64,000 nucleotides of DNA from Mucilaginibacter rubeus (GCF_003286415.2 NZ_CP043450.1:5394001-5458000), one strand, 5' to 3'; numbered from the stretch's first letter, positions 48,401-56,678 are shown. Translations and numbers: made by a program. Notes: generated by a model from the letters alone, not told the origin.

Positions 48401-49641
48401 GTTATGTGCGATGGACTGAAAACAAACTCAAACTCGATATCTTCCTTAAAAAATACGTTGAGTACCAGCGGAAACTCGGTGCGCTCTGTTGCAGAATGCA
48501 GAGTAACCAAAGGCGCGGTGTTACCATTTATAACTGATAGATCAAGCGGGTAGTTCTCAATAACGATAATGGCATCAAACAAGTTTTCGGCCGGGTTAAG
48601 GTTAGCTATCTCTTTGATTTCGGCATACGAAGTGTGGGCATGCCTGTTGCGTTCAAGCAGCGACAGGTTGAGCTTTGCAATTACATTGGCTATACCCTCA
48701 TTGCCGCTTTCATTTAAACGCAAGGGCAACGTGTTAATAAAATTACCCATTATGGTATCAACACCCTGTAAACCGCTTTCGCGCAGCGATAACACAGTGC
48801 CAACAACAACATCATTAGCATTTAAATATTTACGAAGCAAAAAGCCAAACGCGGCATAAATTATTGTTGCAGGTGTGGTACCACATGATACTGCAAAGGT
48901 TTTAAGCCGCTCTGTGCTAAACTTATGCACAATCCTGGTAGCCGCCGAAACACCATTTAATACATTATTCAACCCTGGCTGAAAAAGCGGCTTAGGTTCG
49001 TAATCCTGCAGATATTGGCTCCAGTACGAGGCGGAGTCCTCCTCATTTTTGGAGAATACCGCGTTTTGAATCTTAGCATATGATACATTAGGAACAGGTA
49101 ATAACGCCACCCCGGCATTCAGGCGCTTATAGTTGCCAAATACTTCCTGCAACAATATACCGGTGCTCCAGCCATCATACAAAATATGATGGTGGGTAAT
49201 AACAAGGATATGTTTGTCGGTACTTTGTTTAATTAAACTGAAACGAATGGGCAAATTGGTCAGGTCAAATTTCAGGCTGCGGTCATGTTCAAGAAACTGA
49301 TCAAGCGCTGCTTCGGCGTCATTGTCATGAGTTGAAAAATCATGATACGCGTAGGGCAAAGCAGTATTATGTAATATTATCTGAATGGGCTTCCTAACCT
49401 CTTCCCACCTGAATACAGAGCGCAGCACCTCATGATTGCTTTGAAGCCTGTGCAACACCTGTTCAAGTACAACAGGTTCGAAACAGCCGGTAATGGCTAC
49501 CGCTATCTGAACGTTGTAAAGAGAAGGATCATTATCTGTTAAAAATTGAAATAACATTCCCTGTTGAACCATATTTAGTTCAACAACAGATGCAACATTG
49601 CTTTTGTCGATTTTAGTGCTCATCAGTATTGTATTAAACAA
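39313..49641 (-). CDS. NRPS megasynthetase, first part: C-A-PCP-C-A-PCP-E-C-A
   Basis: 3442 residues. Domains: C (about 20-440; HHILYDG 151-157), A (470-965), PCP (Ser1014 in DMGGHSL), C (1070-1490; HHIISDG 1195-1201), A (1515-2005), PCP (Ser2052 in VGGDSI), E (2105-2530; HHLVIDG, ESHGRDS, NYLGQFD), C (2555-2985; HHHILMDG) and A (3010 on). By-eye codes are DIWHFCLLDK (serine-like), DGAAVAEIAK (unassigned) and DLTKIGEVGK (Asn-like). The first and third C domains follow E domains and have the PMQEGLLFH-type start of D-L condensing domains. Homology breaks at Lys3404: the last 38 residues are out of frame. ATG at 49641 or 49623 (MSTKIDKS) may be the start. It is 44 bases after the FAAL-NRPS gene. 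Confidence 0.88.
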   Translation of the reverse strand: MFNTILMSTKIDKSNVASVVELNMVQQGMLFQFLTDNDPSLYNVQIAVAITGCFEPVVLEQVLHRLQSNHEVLRSVFRWEEVRKPIQIILHNTALPYAYHDFSTHDNDAEAALDQFLEHDRSLKFDLTNLPIRFSLIKQSTDKHILVITHHHILYDGWSTGILLQEVFGNYKRLNAGVALLPVPNVSYAKIQNAVFSKNEEDSASYWSQYLQDYEPKPLFQPGLNNVLNGVSAATRIVHKFSTERLKTFAVSCGTTPATIIYAAFGFLLRKYLNANDVVVGTVLSLRESGLQGVDTIMGNFINTLPLRLNESGNEGIANVIAKLNLSLLERNRHAHTSYAEIKEIANLNPAENLFDAIIVIENYPLDLSVINGNTAPLVTLHSATERTEFPLVLNVFFKEDIEFEFVFSPSHITAFNPQLFAGHLTEVLNYIIEHKNDALASLNILTVNEQNAILKGFNQTLKDYPTDDVITAFQKQVGICPDKTAVTCGSFRLTYRQLDELSGRIAGYLKNERGVNKGDVVGVLLEREDYLIPVIYGILKAGAAYVPIDPSFPADRINSIVQDSEMVALVSRSRHLNKQVDSIENIIDLDVAINLINEHEPVCVPVSGDDLVYVIYTSGSTGRPKGVMIEHKSLIDRLWWMQEKYPAGADDVFLLKTPIVFDISVWEIFCWSIAGASLTVLPHGGEKDPEIIKDTISAGNVTIVHFVPSLLAVFLASLHTATDFYALESLKIVFACGEALQPAHVTAFRETLNSNGTRLINLYGPAEATLDVSDYECTFEPSEAAIVPIGKPLANVELYILDNWGYPAPVGVVGELLIGGVGLAKGYINNEKLTSEKFIEKNNIIYGRIYKTGDLARWMPDGNIEFLGRVDNQVKIRGLRIELGEIEHQVSAFGAIKECVVLSRQHHGDNYLVAYCITHETVALSELKGFLSTKLPAYMIPAHFVFLEQFPLLISGKLNRKALPVPNIDDNDTLEAANTPVEEKLVIIWAGILNIKPENISVTRSFFDMGGHSLKAMSMVNEIYRQLNIRITIKEVFEYADIRALASLLNKKETGNRFVTLTPVALQSHYQLSPAQERLYFLYEFEKQSTAYNGCLITEINGAINFDRLNQAIAQLVKRHEVLRTVFELVDGKPFQKIIDDFEVSIEYIAAGEGETATVVDAFIRPFNLNEQPPFRIGLVQLAHDKHLLLFDIHHIISDGLSQEIFIRDFSNLYNGLPLPALTFHFKDYAWHLQQNEKERIETQRSYWLKAFEQLPEAIELPTDFERPLFNNFKTGKYRFELDKHIKSQLERFAGKHKTTVYNVLLATFNILIAKLSGAEDITIGTPFTGRDYPGMENVAGMFVNTLALRNKINDNEGFSALLAAVKDNTAAAFSNQLYPYHNMIEDLGLVRDNGRNPLFNILFSYQDFKMEQVTMDGLQVNSYSADNQFTPFDLILSVTTGQDGLDCFFEFAADLFRADTVARFAGYWVNILQTVLLQPQLAIGVIDYIPADEKRQIIEVFNVTDVVYPDETIVSLFKKNVQEWPDNTAIIHAGQQLTYRQLDQKAAAAAHVLQTKLTGEGHRIGLLFEPGLDVSVAILGVLYAGFTFVPLSPQNPIERNSYILEDSQVAILLTSNELAAMANAIIELVDNGSVVYMEDVTTNNVLIRQPNITTNDLVYIIYTSGTTGQPKGVGISHKNLANYVLWNKNYHQRTATDHTLQMVPYYFDGFGANFYPVLLSGAAMVTVPHENRLNIKSILNLITSNRITNFAVLPSFYNEILDSIEQSGTKVPDMRFVVLAGERANMKMLAKSASVLPWVNIQNEYGPTEATIAATHSKILKPAENANIGQPIANTRVWVLGPNHEMKPIGVWGEICISGNGVANGYINNSALTEQKFASHPFIPDVNIYKTGDVGRWLSDGSLELRGRIDDQVKIRGHRIETSEIEKQLLAIKGVEEAVVVPFTHVGQQCLVAYYRGVKTLDEQEIRDELSRWLPEYMLPAAFVCLAAFPYTSVGKIEKRRLPDPVFEIAGETTTPCNAEEELLAQTWKKILGLNEIGTNTNFFSVGGDSIKSIQVCSALHSAGYELSVKDVFTSPTIKELAKKLTITSTVSSQDNIAETAAVSPIQQWFFDSGLRNKNHFNQAVCIKFNDRVTSAEVALIFNKLSDHHDILRARFLEDDNKYTQVISSESVLCDVEEHWLTGHADAVGAMQQLGSKAQHDLNIQPGKNMKLVLFQLENESRLLIIIHHLVIDGVSWRILVEDIDNLLLQYKAGTPLALPAKTTPYTTWAEKLKEHYSEKDDAFWNKLNNSNFNAPVKDNPGGTNRIQDARTIKFSLNKELTRQLTEQTGFAYNTGINDILMTALALACSREFDIDSLVVDVESHGRDSIRGINISRTLGWFTAFYPIHLNIGKGTIADAVTNVKDALRKSPEFLHGYLLNRQAQSNARELCTNICFNYLGQFDTDISGRNFSILNNNEPYQTIGLTETRFYEWEFLGMIMHEELEMSFTFSTAQYDAEKMELFFNSYQKYLVDIINHCNAVTNPVITASDFSFKQLSAEELKLLPALNDIEDVYTLSPMQEGLLFHALLEPGEQFYFEQAAVSLSGKLNKAYLDQTFQLLCSRHAVLRTVFRVRDFNRPVQVVFKQRPLNVLFSDVDELASNDIADILAADRAQGFDLENGPLIRIQVISAGSDEHILVLSHHHILMDGWCMGIILKEFLAVYESLLSGHTLQLPRAKPYSEYIAWYENQNRNQAISYWANYLKDLTSPTGLPDLFQLPGNRKTDALHKDLFLSEDLTRKLHKTASRYGGTVSHVMQLAWAILLSKYNNTNDTVFGLVVSGRPTEVDGIDEMIGLFINTLPVRIKTDKNATIKAILEQIRNDASNSGPHHYIPLQDVQTRAAGNRQLFNHIMVFENYPVSEQIEKAPANDGVFRITGSEFFEQTHYDLALTIIPAAQMTVKFKYKPTAIHPYIIENAAAHFTNVLEQLCASHPSDILSGISLQTASEAITEQDRFNDVPAMDSGNSTLISHFAGAALKYSAHSVQLLSGNALSYAELDAASNRFAAYLRDKEGVKNGDVIGVLLNREERLLTVLLGILKAGAAFVPMEVQWPATRVNSVIAGSGMQLVISSSAYADKIAAGSTLLLNLDIKWHEVQNSPADAINEARAEGLAYVIYTSGSTGTPKGVMISHASLYNYISWADKEYVQGKPAVFPLYSSIAFDLTITSIFTPLLSGNTVVLYGGVESGLQIDKILKDNLSTVLKLTPSHLKLIRDNYSREDLAASKLETLIIGGEDLESNLAQAIDELFDGRVAQYNEYGPTEATVGCMIHRYNKADHYGSVPIGIPGAGVRIYVLDKDNQPVVTGAIGELYIAGKGLAKGYLNNETLTADKFIADPFKPGELMYKTGDLAVFTPEGTLLYKRPQRPAGTVAGFQDRAGGSIRSDGEAGRSKGSACKAVA

Positions 49642-49685
49642 AGAGGGGAGAAAGTAAGGTTGGTGTAACGGTTGAGTACCGTTAA

Positions 49686-52600
49686 TTAGTTAAACAGGTC
49701 GTTTATTTCGCTTTGACTAAGGCCTACATTTGAAAGCTGGAGCCCCTTAGCGTCGAGATTATTATTTTTCAAATCGGCAATCATTTGCTGCAATGCCGAT
49801 GCCCAGATATCCATAAGTTCACATACGGTGGCGGGCAGATATACTTTGCTGTCGGCAATAATTTCAACGTGCAGCTTTTCATTAATCACCATGGTATTGG
49901 CTTCAATTTTAGCCGTCATGGGATTATCCGGGTGTGATTGCAGCAAAGGCGATTTATTGCTGTATGAAAACAGATCGTTACTCAGTTCGGCGCCAAATTC
50001 GCCTAAAAAGTTAAACTGAAGCTCGGCGGTTTCAACATCGTGTATCCCGGGTTTATTGTTATACCGCCAAATACTGTAATCAACAGCTTTTGATGAATTG
50101 ATACTGGTTTGCTTTTTCAGATAATTCAATTTCTCAACAAGGTCATCACCTTCCCATTTCCACAATGAAGGGTAAATGGCAGTGAACCATCCAATGGTTT
50201 TTGAAAAATTGAAGCCATCAAAATCGCGTCCGTGATATTCATTAGTGATAAAGAAATGGTTATTGCCTGTCCATTGCTGCATCATCTGCAAAAATGAGCC
50301 AAACAGGAGCAAACCGGTATCAAACGAAAAATTCGTCGAGGCATCCTTAAGCAGGTAAGCCATATCAATGGTATTTAAAACCCACTTCATTTTAAAAGTG
50401 TCGTGGTTTATCTGGGTTCTTACCGGCATATCAACCAGCAACGAAACCTGCTGATCGTCATTATCAGTCCACCCTTCAACGGCCGCTTTATAAGCCGCGC
50501 TTGTTTTGCGCTTGTTGCGTGCTGTTTGCCAATCATTCAACGAACCTGATTTTGAATGAACTACCGGTGTACTCCCCTGCTCCAAAGCGGTATAATTGCG
50601 GTAAAGTTCTTCGAGCAAAATGCGCCATGACACGCCATCAATTACCAGGTGGTGAGCGCTTACGGCCAATATACTGGTTCCATTGCCCAGGTTAAAAAGG
50701 GTGCCCCGCAAAAGCAGGTCTGTTTGGATACAAAACTCATTCTGGGTGTTCTGTTCCAGATGCATCAATACATCTGACAGCGATTGCAAATGTTTACCAG
50801 CCATAACAGCTATTGAAAATCTGTTTTCAATATGAGCATGGTTATAAAACAATTTATTTTTTGCGAAATCGAAATTGAGCCGCAAACCGTCATGGTTCTT
50901 AACTACCTGATCAAACGCCTGTTCAAATAAGCTTACATCGGGCTGCCTGTGCAAGTTGAACAACAGGGTTTGATTATAATGGCCGGGATATTTAAAATTA
51001 CGGGCCATAAACCAGGAAGCGGCCGGAGGTAATTCCAGGTCACCGGCAAGCGGTAACTGTTGGTTTCCAGCCTGCAGGTTATCCGTTTTTATACGCATCA
51101 TCAACTGATCAATTGTTTGACAGATCAGGATATCACGGGCAGTTATATTTATCTGAAGATCGAGCAAGCGGGATGAAATCTGGAACGCCTTTATCGAATC
51201 GCCGCCCATCTGAAAAAAGTTGGCATCAGTCGATAGATTAGTTTGATTTAAAACTTCTTTCCAGATGTCTATGATACTAAGTTCAATTCCGTCTTTAGGA
51301 GTTATTACTTCGGTTGTTGGTGCCGGGGCACTTAATACAGCCAGCGCGGCGAAATCAATTTTATGGTTTGAGGTTAAAGGCACATTATAAATGCGGGTTA
51401 CAGATGCAGGCAGCATATAATAAGGTAGCCTTGAAGTAAGGAAAGCTGTTAATTCATTACTGTCAATATCGGTATTACTGATATACCAGGCTGATATTAA
51501 AGGGTGCGACGCATTTTTATCCACGTTAACAATCGCTTCCGAAATACCCGGATATTGTTTCAATACCTGTTCAATTTCGGCAAGCTCGATCCGGTATCCA
51601 TTAATTTTTACCTGGCTATCAAGCCGACCAAGGTATTCCATTTTTCCATCCGGAAGCAACCGGCCGCGGTCGCCTGATCGATACATTTTAACTCCCTCAA
51701 AAAATGGATCGGGAACAAACTTAGCAGCTGTTGCTTCCTGATTAAATAAATATCCTTTAGCCAAACAGTCGCCGGCTATATAAAGTTGTCCTGGTACACC
51801 TGCAGGCACATGCATAAAGTCATCATCAAGCAGGTATAATCTTACATTGGCGGCAGGCACACCTATTGGAACCGCGTCATACTTTTCTTGCGGATTGTAT
51901 TGATGTATCATACAACCAACAGTTGCTTCTGTTGGCCCGTACTCGTTGTAAATATCAATATCACGTTCAAACAGGTCGTAAATATCGCTGCATAAGCTTC
52001 CTGGCAGCTGTTCGCCGCCAACCACAAAGGTTTTAATACTGCTCTTTATAGCCATGCCTTTTGAATACAGGCTGCTGAGCATTCTTAAATGTGACGGGGT
52101 AAGCTTGGCTATAGTGGCCCTGTTATCATTTATTAATGTTTCAATAATTGTTTCATGCACAGCATCGTCATAAATAATGATGGCATTGCCGGTTACCAAC
52201 GGCGTAAAAATGGAGGTAATAGTTAAATCGAAAGATACAGAGGTGCAAAAGGCAAAAACTTCTGGACCGGGTTTTAAATAGGCTTTAGCGGCCCATGTAA
52301 TATAATTTATAAGCGAGGGCTGTTCAATTACCACACCTTTGGGATTACCCGTGGTACCCGAAGTGTAAATAATGTAAGCAGCATCATTCAATTCGGGATA
52401 TGCCGCTATTTTTGATTTTGTGTTGTGGTCGCTATCTACATAAAAAATATTAAAACCGGCCAAACTATTCTCAGTCAACAAGGTAGTGGATAATCCTTTA
52501 TTGCTGATGAGCAAGCCGCAACGACTATCTTTTAACATGAAAGCAACACGACCTATCGGAAGCTCTGTATCAAGGGGCAGATAGGTGGCGCCAGTTATCA

Positions 52601-55600
52601 ATACAGCCAAGATAGATACCACCAAATCCGGCGACCGCCTTAAATATATACCGGCAACCGCCCCCGGTGCAAGTCCTGCCGCCTGAAGTTCCATTGCCAA
52701 AACTTTTACCCTGGCGTATAGGGCGGCATAAGAGAGTTGCTCATCGTTAAAAATAAGCGCGACACTATCTGGAGTTTTAAAAACCTGATCTTCAAATAAT
52801 AGCTGAATAGTGCTGCCATGAGGATAGACCGCCTGCGTAGTATTATAACGTGCAAGCCTGGTAATTTCATCATTACCTAATATCGAAAGTTTGCCTACGG
52901 TTTGAGCAGGATGCGCAAGCACTTCGTTAATGATATTATTGAAATGATTTGCCATACGACCTATGGTATCACGATTAAAAAGGGCGCCGCAAAACTCAAA
53001 ACCCGCTTTGAGCAAAGTGCCATCATCAAAAATCTCCAACGAAAGATCGTACTTAGATATACCCGGGTCAAAAGCGTAATTTGTGACAGATAAGTTTTTC
53101 GTGCTCATTAAACCATCAACCATATTTTGAAAAACAAACATGGTATCAAACAGTTGGTTACGGCTGGTATCCCTTGTAGCGGCGGCTAATTTCACCTGCT
53201 CATCAAATGCAAATTCTTTATGTACCAATGCCTGGGCCATATTGTGAGCCTCGATTCTTAAGGTCTCTATTACCGATATATTACTGTTTAAAGGCTGTCT
53301 GATAGCAAGATTATTAACCATCATACCAAATACGTCCAGAAAATCCGGATGATTACGCACAGCTACCGGTATGCCTATCACGATATCGCTTTGGCCGGTA
53401 TATTTATAAAGCAGTATTTTGTATAGTGTAAACAGCAGCACATGCAGTGTACAGTTTTGCTGTTTGGCCAGCATTGTTAGCCGGCGCCTTTGAAGGTCAT
53501 CTATTTTAAAAAACAAACGTTCGCCCCGATAGTCAAAATGTGGCGGACGGGCATGATCAGCCGGGAGGTTTAATACCGGCCAATCACCGGACGTTTTTTC
53601 CGCCCAGTAATCAACAGCTTTGGGGCGGACAGTTTTATTTCTCTCAGCTTCGTATGCAATATAGTCGCGGTATTGCGTTGCCGCGATAAGCGAGCCACCA
53701 TCAATCAGGGTTAACAGTTCTTGAACAAAGTTGTTAACAGATACACCATCAGCTACGATATGATGAAAATCTAAAAGAAGAATATGCCTGGCCTTACTTA
53801 TTTTAAGCAACGTAAACCTGAACAAGGTATCATTATGCAGGTTAAATGGCTTAACATATGATTTTATACGGTCAAACCAGTCGGCAACCTGTAAATCAAT
53901 CTCAGCAATATTTATATTAATATCTTCTTTGATAATACATGCCGGTTCTGCTCCCGGTACAAACCGGCTTCGCAAACCGGCATGCCTGCCAACCAATGCT
54001 TTAAGCGCGTTGTTTATTACCAGGGGATCGGCATTGCCATCAACAAGCAAAGCTACCGGCACATTATAAGCAACCGAAAGCGGATTAATTGTCCAGTGAT
54101 AATAGATACCCTTTTGAAAAGCACTTAAAGGATATACCGCTTCAGATACCTCTAAAGAAATCTGGCGATAAGGGATATATTGTTTATACGCACCGTTACC
54201 TATAAGCTGCGCTATACCCGCAAGTGTTGAGTTTTGATATAACGAGGCCACATCGATATCAGCATTCCACTGTTTAAGTATCTGTAATTGCAGGGCAACG
54301 GCTTTTAATGAATTACCTCCGTTTTCAAAAAAGTCATTAGCCGGATCAACTATTCGTCCTTTTAAAATTTGTTGCCAAATAGCTAAAATTTGCTGTTCGG
54401 TTTCGGAAAGCGAGCTGATGTATTGCGTCTGGCTTACACTATCTTCATGATTAATGGCATCCAGTTGCTGTATCACATCGTTAAAATCACCATGATGATA
54501 TTGCTCCATTAACTTATACCGCTGTATTTTACCACTGGTAGTACGCGGAATGCTTTTTACTGGAAGTACATGCGTAAGATCTATCCCTGTTTTTTTAGCC
54601 ACATAACTTTTTACAGTTTTAACGGTATCGGCAAATACTTCAGGTTTTCCTTTAAAAACAACAAAAGCAATTATTTCCTCCCGTTGTGTTTGTGGGTTAA
54701 AGCTACCGCCAATGGCAATTTTATTCAGTTCGATACCTGCAAGGTCCTGCGCCAAGGCTTCGATATCGTGAGCATAAAAATTCTGTCCGTTGCAAAAAAG
54801 GATATCCTTGCTACGACCGGTCAGGTAAACGCAGTCATCTTTAATAAACCCAATATCGCCGGTATTAAGCCAACCGTTATTATTGATAGCACTGTCAGTA
54901 GCGGTTTTATTGTTGTAATACCCGCTGGTTACAGATTCACCTTTAATCATTACAAAGCCTATGGTTCCGGCCGGAAGGTTATTGCCGGCTTCGTCTGCTA
55001 TTTGCACGGTACAATAAGGAACCACCTTTCCGAGGTTTACAAAAACGGCCCCTTCGTTATCGACCGATATTATACTGACCTGTTCCCCTACCCCTAATTG
55101 TGTGCGACTAAGTTTTAAAGACAATACTTCGTCGTCAATTTTTGAAACTGATACAGCCAAACTATTCTCGGCTAAGCCATAAACCGGACATATGCTGTTA
55201 AAGGGTAGACCATATTGTTTAAAGGTTGAGATAAAATCGGAGCAGATGCGCGCCGAAATTGGCTCGGCTCCGTTATAGATGATCCTTATGTTACTTAAAT
55301 CCCAGTTATATGTTTCCTGTTTTAAGCTTTTCATAAGATACTCATACCCAAAGTTTGGCGAACTTAGTACCGTAGCCTTGTAGCGGGTAGCAGCATCAAA
55401 CCATATGGCAGGTCTTCTTATAAAAACATTTGTTGGTATAATATAGTGGTTGAGGCCACTAAATACCGGGCTGATGTGGAAACCTATAAGCCCCATATCA
55501 TGGGTTAAGGGCATCCAGCTTAATAATGAATCGGCAGGGGTATATCCCGAGGCTATTTTTATGGCCTCAACATTAGTAAGCAAATTGCGATGTGTTAATA

Positions 55601-56141
55601 CAACTCCTTTTGGCGTACCTGTTGAGCCCGATGAAAACTGTATAAATGCAATATCGTTTTCATTGGCCTGCTCAATTTTACCGGCTTGTGCTGCTTCTGA
55701 CAAGCGATCAGGATATATGAGGCGGCTGCTCATTTGCTCATAAATATCGGCCAAGCCGTTTGCTATCGCAAATGCCTGAAGTTTATCGGCGTCGGTTGCT
55801 GATATCAAAAGCGATGGGGAGTTTAATACAGGCCAGATCCTGAACACTTTCATGCGGTGATCATGACCATTATCGGTTGCAAGCGGAACCGGTAAAATGC
55901 CACCTAAAATACAAGCCCAAAATGTTATAATGAAGTTTTGGTTATTATCAACCTGGAATACCAACTCATCACCTTTTTTAAGGCCCGCTGCCTGTAATGC
56001 ACCCAGGCAGTTTAATGATGCTTCGTATAAACCGGCATATGAAAGGAAGCTTTCCTGGTGCATGCCGTTAATAAACGTAACACCAACATGGTGTGTGTTG
56101 GCCCTGTTTCTGATAAGATCGCAAAGGTTTTGATATTGCAT
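49686..56141 (-). CDS. Lipo-initiating NRPS: FAAL-PCP-C-A(Asn-like)-PCP-E
   Basis: 2151 residues. Domains: fatty-acyl-AMP ligase (1-555; QFSSGSTGTPKGV, SWMPLTHDMGLIG, YGLAENSL), PCP (Ser611 in ENGGNSL), C (660-1090; HHIVADG 793-799), A (1110-1605; YTSGTTGNPKG, A10 Lys1594), PCP (Ser1649 in MGGDSI) and E (1700-2140; HHLVIDG 1830-1836, YHGRDFDG, FNFLGEFG). The by-eye code DLTKVGEVGK is near the Asn code DLTKLGEVGK; Asp (DLTKVGHIGK) is the alternative. The expected product is N-acyl-D-Asn on the last carrier. It is the first gene of the minus-strand cluster. A FAAL replaces the starter C domain known from ClbN and XcnA. Confidence 0.92.
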   Translation of the reverse strand: MQYQNLCDLIRNRANTHHVGVTFINGMHQESFLSYAGLYEASLNCLGALQAAGLKKGDELVFQVDNNQNFIITFWACILGGILPVPLATDNGHDHRMKVFRIWPVLNSPSLLISATDADKLQAFAIANGLADIYEQMSSRLIYPDRLSEAAQAGKIEQANENDIAFIQFSSGSTGTPKGVVLTHRNLLTNVEAIKIASGYTPADSLLSWMPLTHDMGLIGFHISPVFSGLNHYIIPTNVFIRRPAIWFDAATRYKATVLSSPNFGYEYLMKSLKQETYNWDLSNIRIIYNGAEPISARICSDFISTFKQYGLPFNSICPVYGLAENSLAVSVSKIDDEVLSLKLSRTQLGVGEQVSIISVDNEGAVFVNLGKVVPYCTVQIADEAGNNLPAGTIGFVMIKGESVTSGYYNNKTATDSAINNNGWLNTGDIGFIKDDCVYLTGRSKDILFCNGQNFYAHDIEALAQDLAGIELNKIAIGGSFNPQTQREEIIAFVVFKGKPEVFADTVKTVKSYVAKKTGIDLTHVLPVKSIPRTTSGKIQRYKLMEQYHHGDFNDVIQQLDAINHEDSVSQTQYISSLSETEQQILAIWQQILKGRIVDPANDFFENGGNSLKAVALQLQILKQWNADIDVASLYQNSTLAGIAQLIGNGAYKQYIPYRQISLEVSEAVYPLSAFQKGIYYHWTINPLSVAYNVPVALLVDGNADPLVINNALKALVGRHAGLRSRFVPGAEPACIIKEDININIAEIDLQVADWFDRIKSYVKPFNLHNDTLFRFTLLKISKARHILLLDFHHIVADGVSVNNFVQELLTLIDGGSLIAATQYRDYIAYEAERNKTVRPKAVDYWAEKTSGDWPVLNLPADHARPPHFDYRGERLFFKIDDLQRRRLTMLAKQQNCTLHVLLFTLYKILLYKYTGQSDIVIGIPVAVRNHPDFLDVFGMMVNNLAIRQPLNSNISVIETLRIEAHNMAQALVHKEFAFDEQVKLAAATRDTSRNQLFDTMFVFQNMVDGLMSTKNLSVTNYAFDPGISKYDLSLEIFDDGTLLKAGFEFCGALFNRDTIGRMANHFNNIINEVLAHPAQTVGKLSILGNDEITRLARYNTTQAVYPHGSTIQLLFEDQVFKTPDSVALIFNDEQLSYAALYARVKVLAMELQAAGLAPGAVAGIYLRRSPDLVVSILAVLITGATYLPLDTELPIGRVAFMLKDSRCGLLISNKGLSTTLLTENSLAGFNIFYVDSDHNTKSKIAAYPELNDAAYIIYTSGTTGNPKGVVIEQPSLINYITWAAKAYLKPGPEVFAFCTSVSFDLTITSIFTPLVTGNAIIIYDDAVHETIIETLINDNRATIAKLTPSHLRMLSSLYSKGMAIKSSIKTFVVGGEQLPGSLCSDIYDLFERDIDIYNEYGPTEATVGCMIHQYNPQEKYDAVPIGVPAANVRLYLLDDDFMHVPAGVPGQLYIAGDCLAKGYLFNQEATAAKFVPDPFFEGVKMYRSGDRGRLLPDGKMEYLGRLDSQVKINGYRIELAEIEQVLKQYPGISEAIVNVDKNASHPLISAWYISNTDIDSNELTAFLTSRLPYYMLPASVTRIYNVPLTSNHKIDFAALAVLSAPAPTTEVITPKDGIELSIIDIWKEVLNQTNLSTDANFFQMGGDSIKAFQISSRLLDLQINITARDILICQTIDQLMMRIKTDNLQAGNQQLPLAGDLELPPAASWFMARNFKYPGHYNQTLLFNLHRQPDVSLFEQAFDQVVKNHDGLRLNFDFAKNKLFYNHAHIENRFSIAVMAGKHLQSLSDVLMHLEQNTQNEFCIQTDLLLRGTLFNLGNGTSILAVSAHHLVIDGVSWRILLEELYRNYTALEQGSTPVVHSKSGSLNDWQTARNKRKTSAAYKAAVEGWTDNDDQQVSLLVDMPVRTQINHDTFKMKWVLNTIDMAYLLKDASTNFSFDTGLLLFGSFLQMMQQWTGNNHFFITNEYHGRDFDGFNFSKTIGWFTAIYPSLWKWEGDDLVEKLNYLKKQTSINSSKAVDYSIWRYNNKPGIHDVETAELQFNFLGEFGAELSNDLFSYSNKSPLLQSHPDNPMTAKIEANTMVINEKLHVEIIADSKVYLPATVCELMDIWASALQQMIADLKNNNLDAKGLQLSNVGLSQSEINDLFN

Positions 56142-56624
56142 AACTGATAGTTTGACCGCCAGCGGCCGGGTTATTCGGTATAATTAAAAGATATTGATTG
56201 GTTAGATGCCCTGTTTCCGGACGTCGTTCTTTTCCGGATGATTGTTTAAATGTTGGGCCGGTTTTGTTTTTGGGCGTACAAAAGTGTTTTATTGGCACCC
56301 TATATAATTAAAGAAATCTGAAGCCGGGATATAGCTATCGCTACTGTTAACTGTAATCCTGTATGCTTAAATATTTTTTTTGCAGGATTTGATAATTCAA
56401 AGGTGCATCATGAAATCAGTGATTACAAGCGGGGAAACTTTGTATTATGCGAAGCGTCTTATTTATATGCGTAACCCCGGTTTCACTATTCAAAAAGGCA
56501 TTTGCTTTTATCAAAAAAATGGCGCTGCTTAGCTAAAAGCAATAAAGACGGGGAGTAATGAAGGGACAAACAGGGTGTGCGACATTATGTCAACACTGTA
56601 CAAAGGTTGGGTAAGTTGCATGTG
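56142..56624. other. Leader/promoter region of the NRPS cluster
   Basis: This gap separates the LytTR regulator gene (ends 56679) from the first NRPS gene, both on the minus strand. It should contain the promoter of the 35-kb cluster. I could not fix a convincing TAnnTTTG box on the minus strand, and no small gene stands out. Confidence 0.35.
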
Positions 56625-56659
56625 CTTGCGTTACTGATAATACGGTCCAGTAACGCAAG
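56625..56659. repeat. 12-bp inverted repeat after the LytTR gene
   Basis: CTTGCGTTACTG (56625-56636) and its exact complement CAGTAACGCAAG (56648-56659) with an 11-base gap, 20 bases past the response-regulator stop. There is no T run on either strand, so it may be a weak terminator, an mRNA end or a regulator-binding palindrome for the NRPS promoter region. Confidence 0.5.
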
Positions 56660-56678
56660 TGACAGAAGGGGGAATTTC

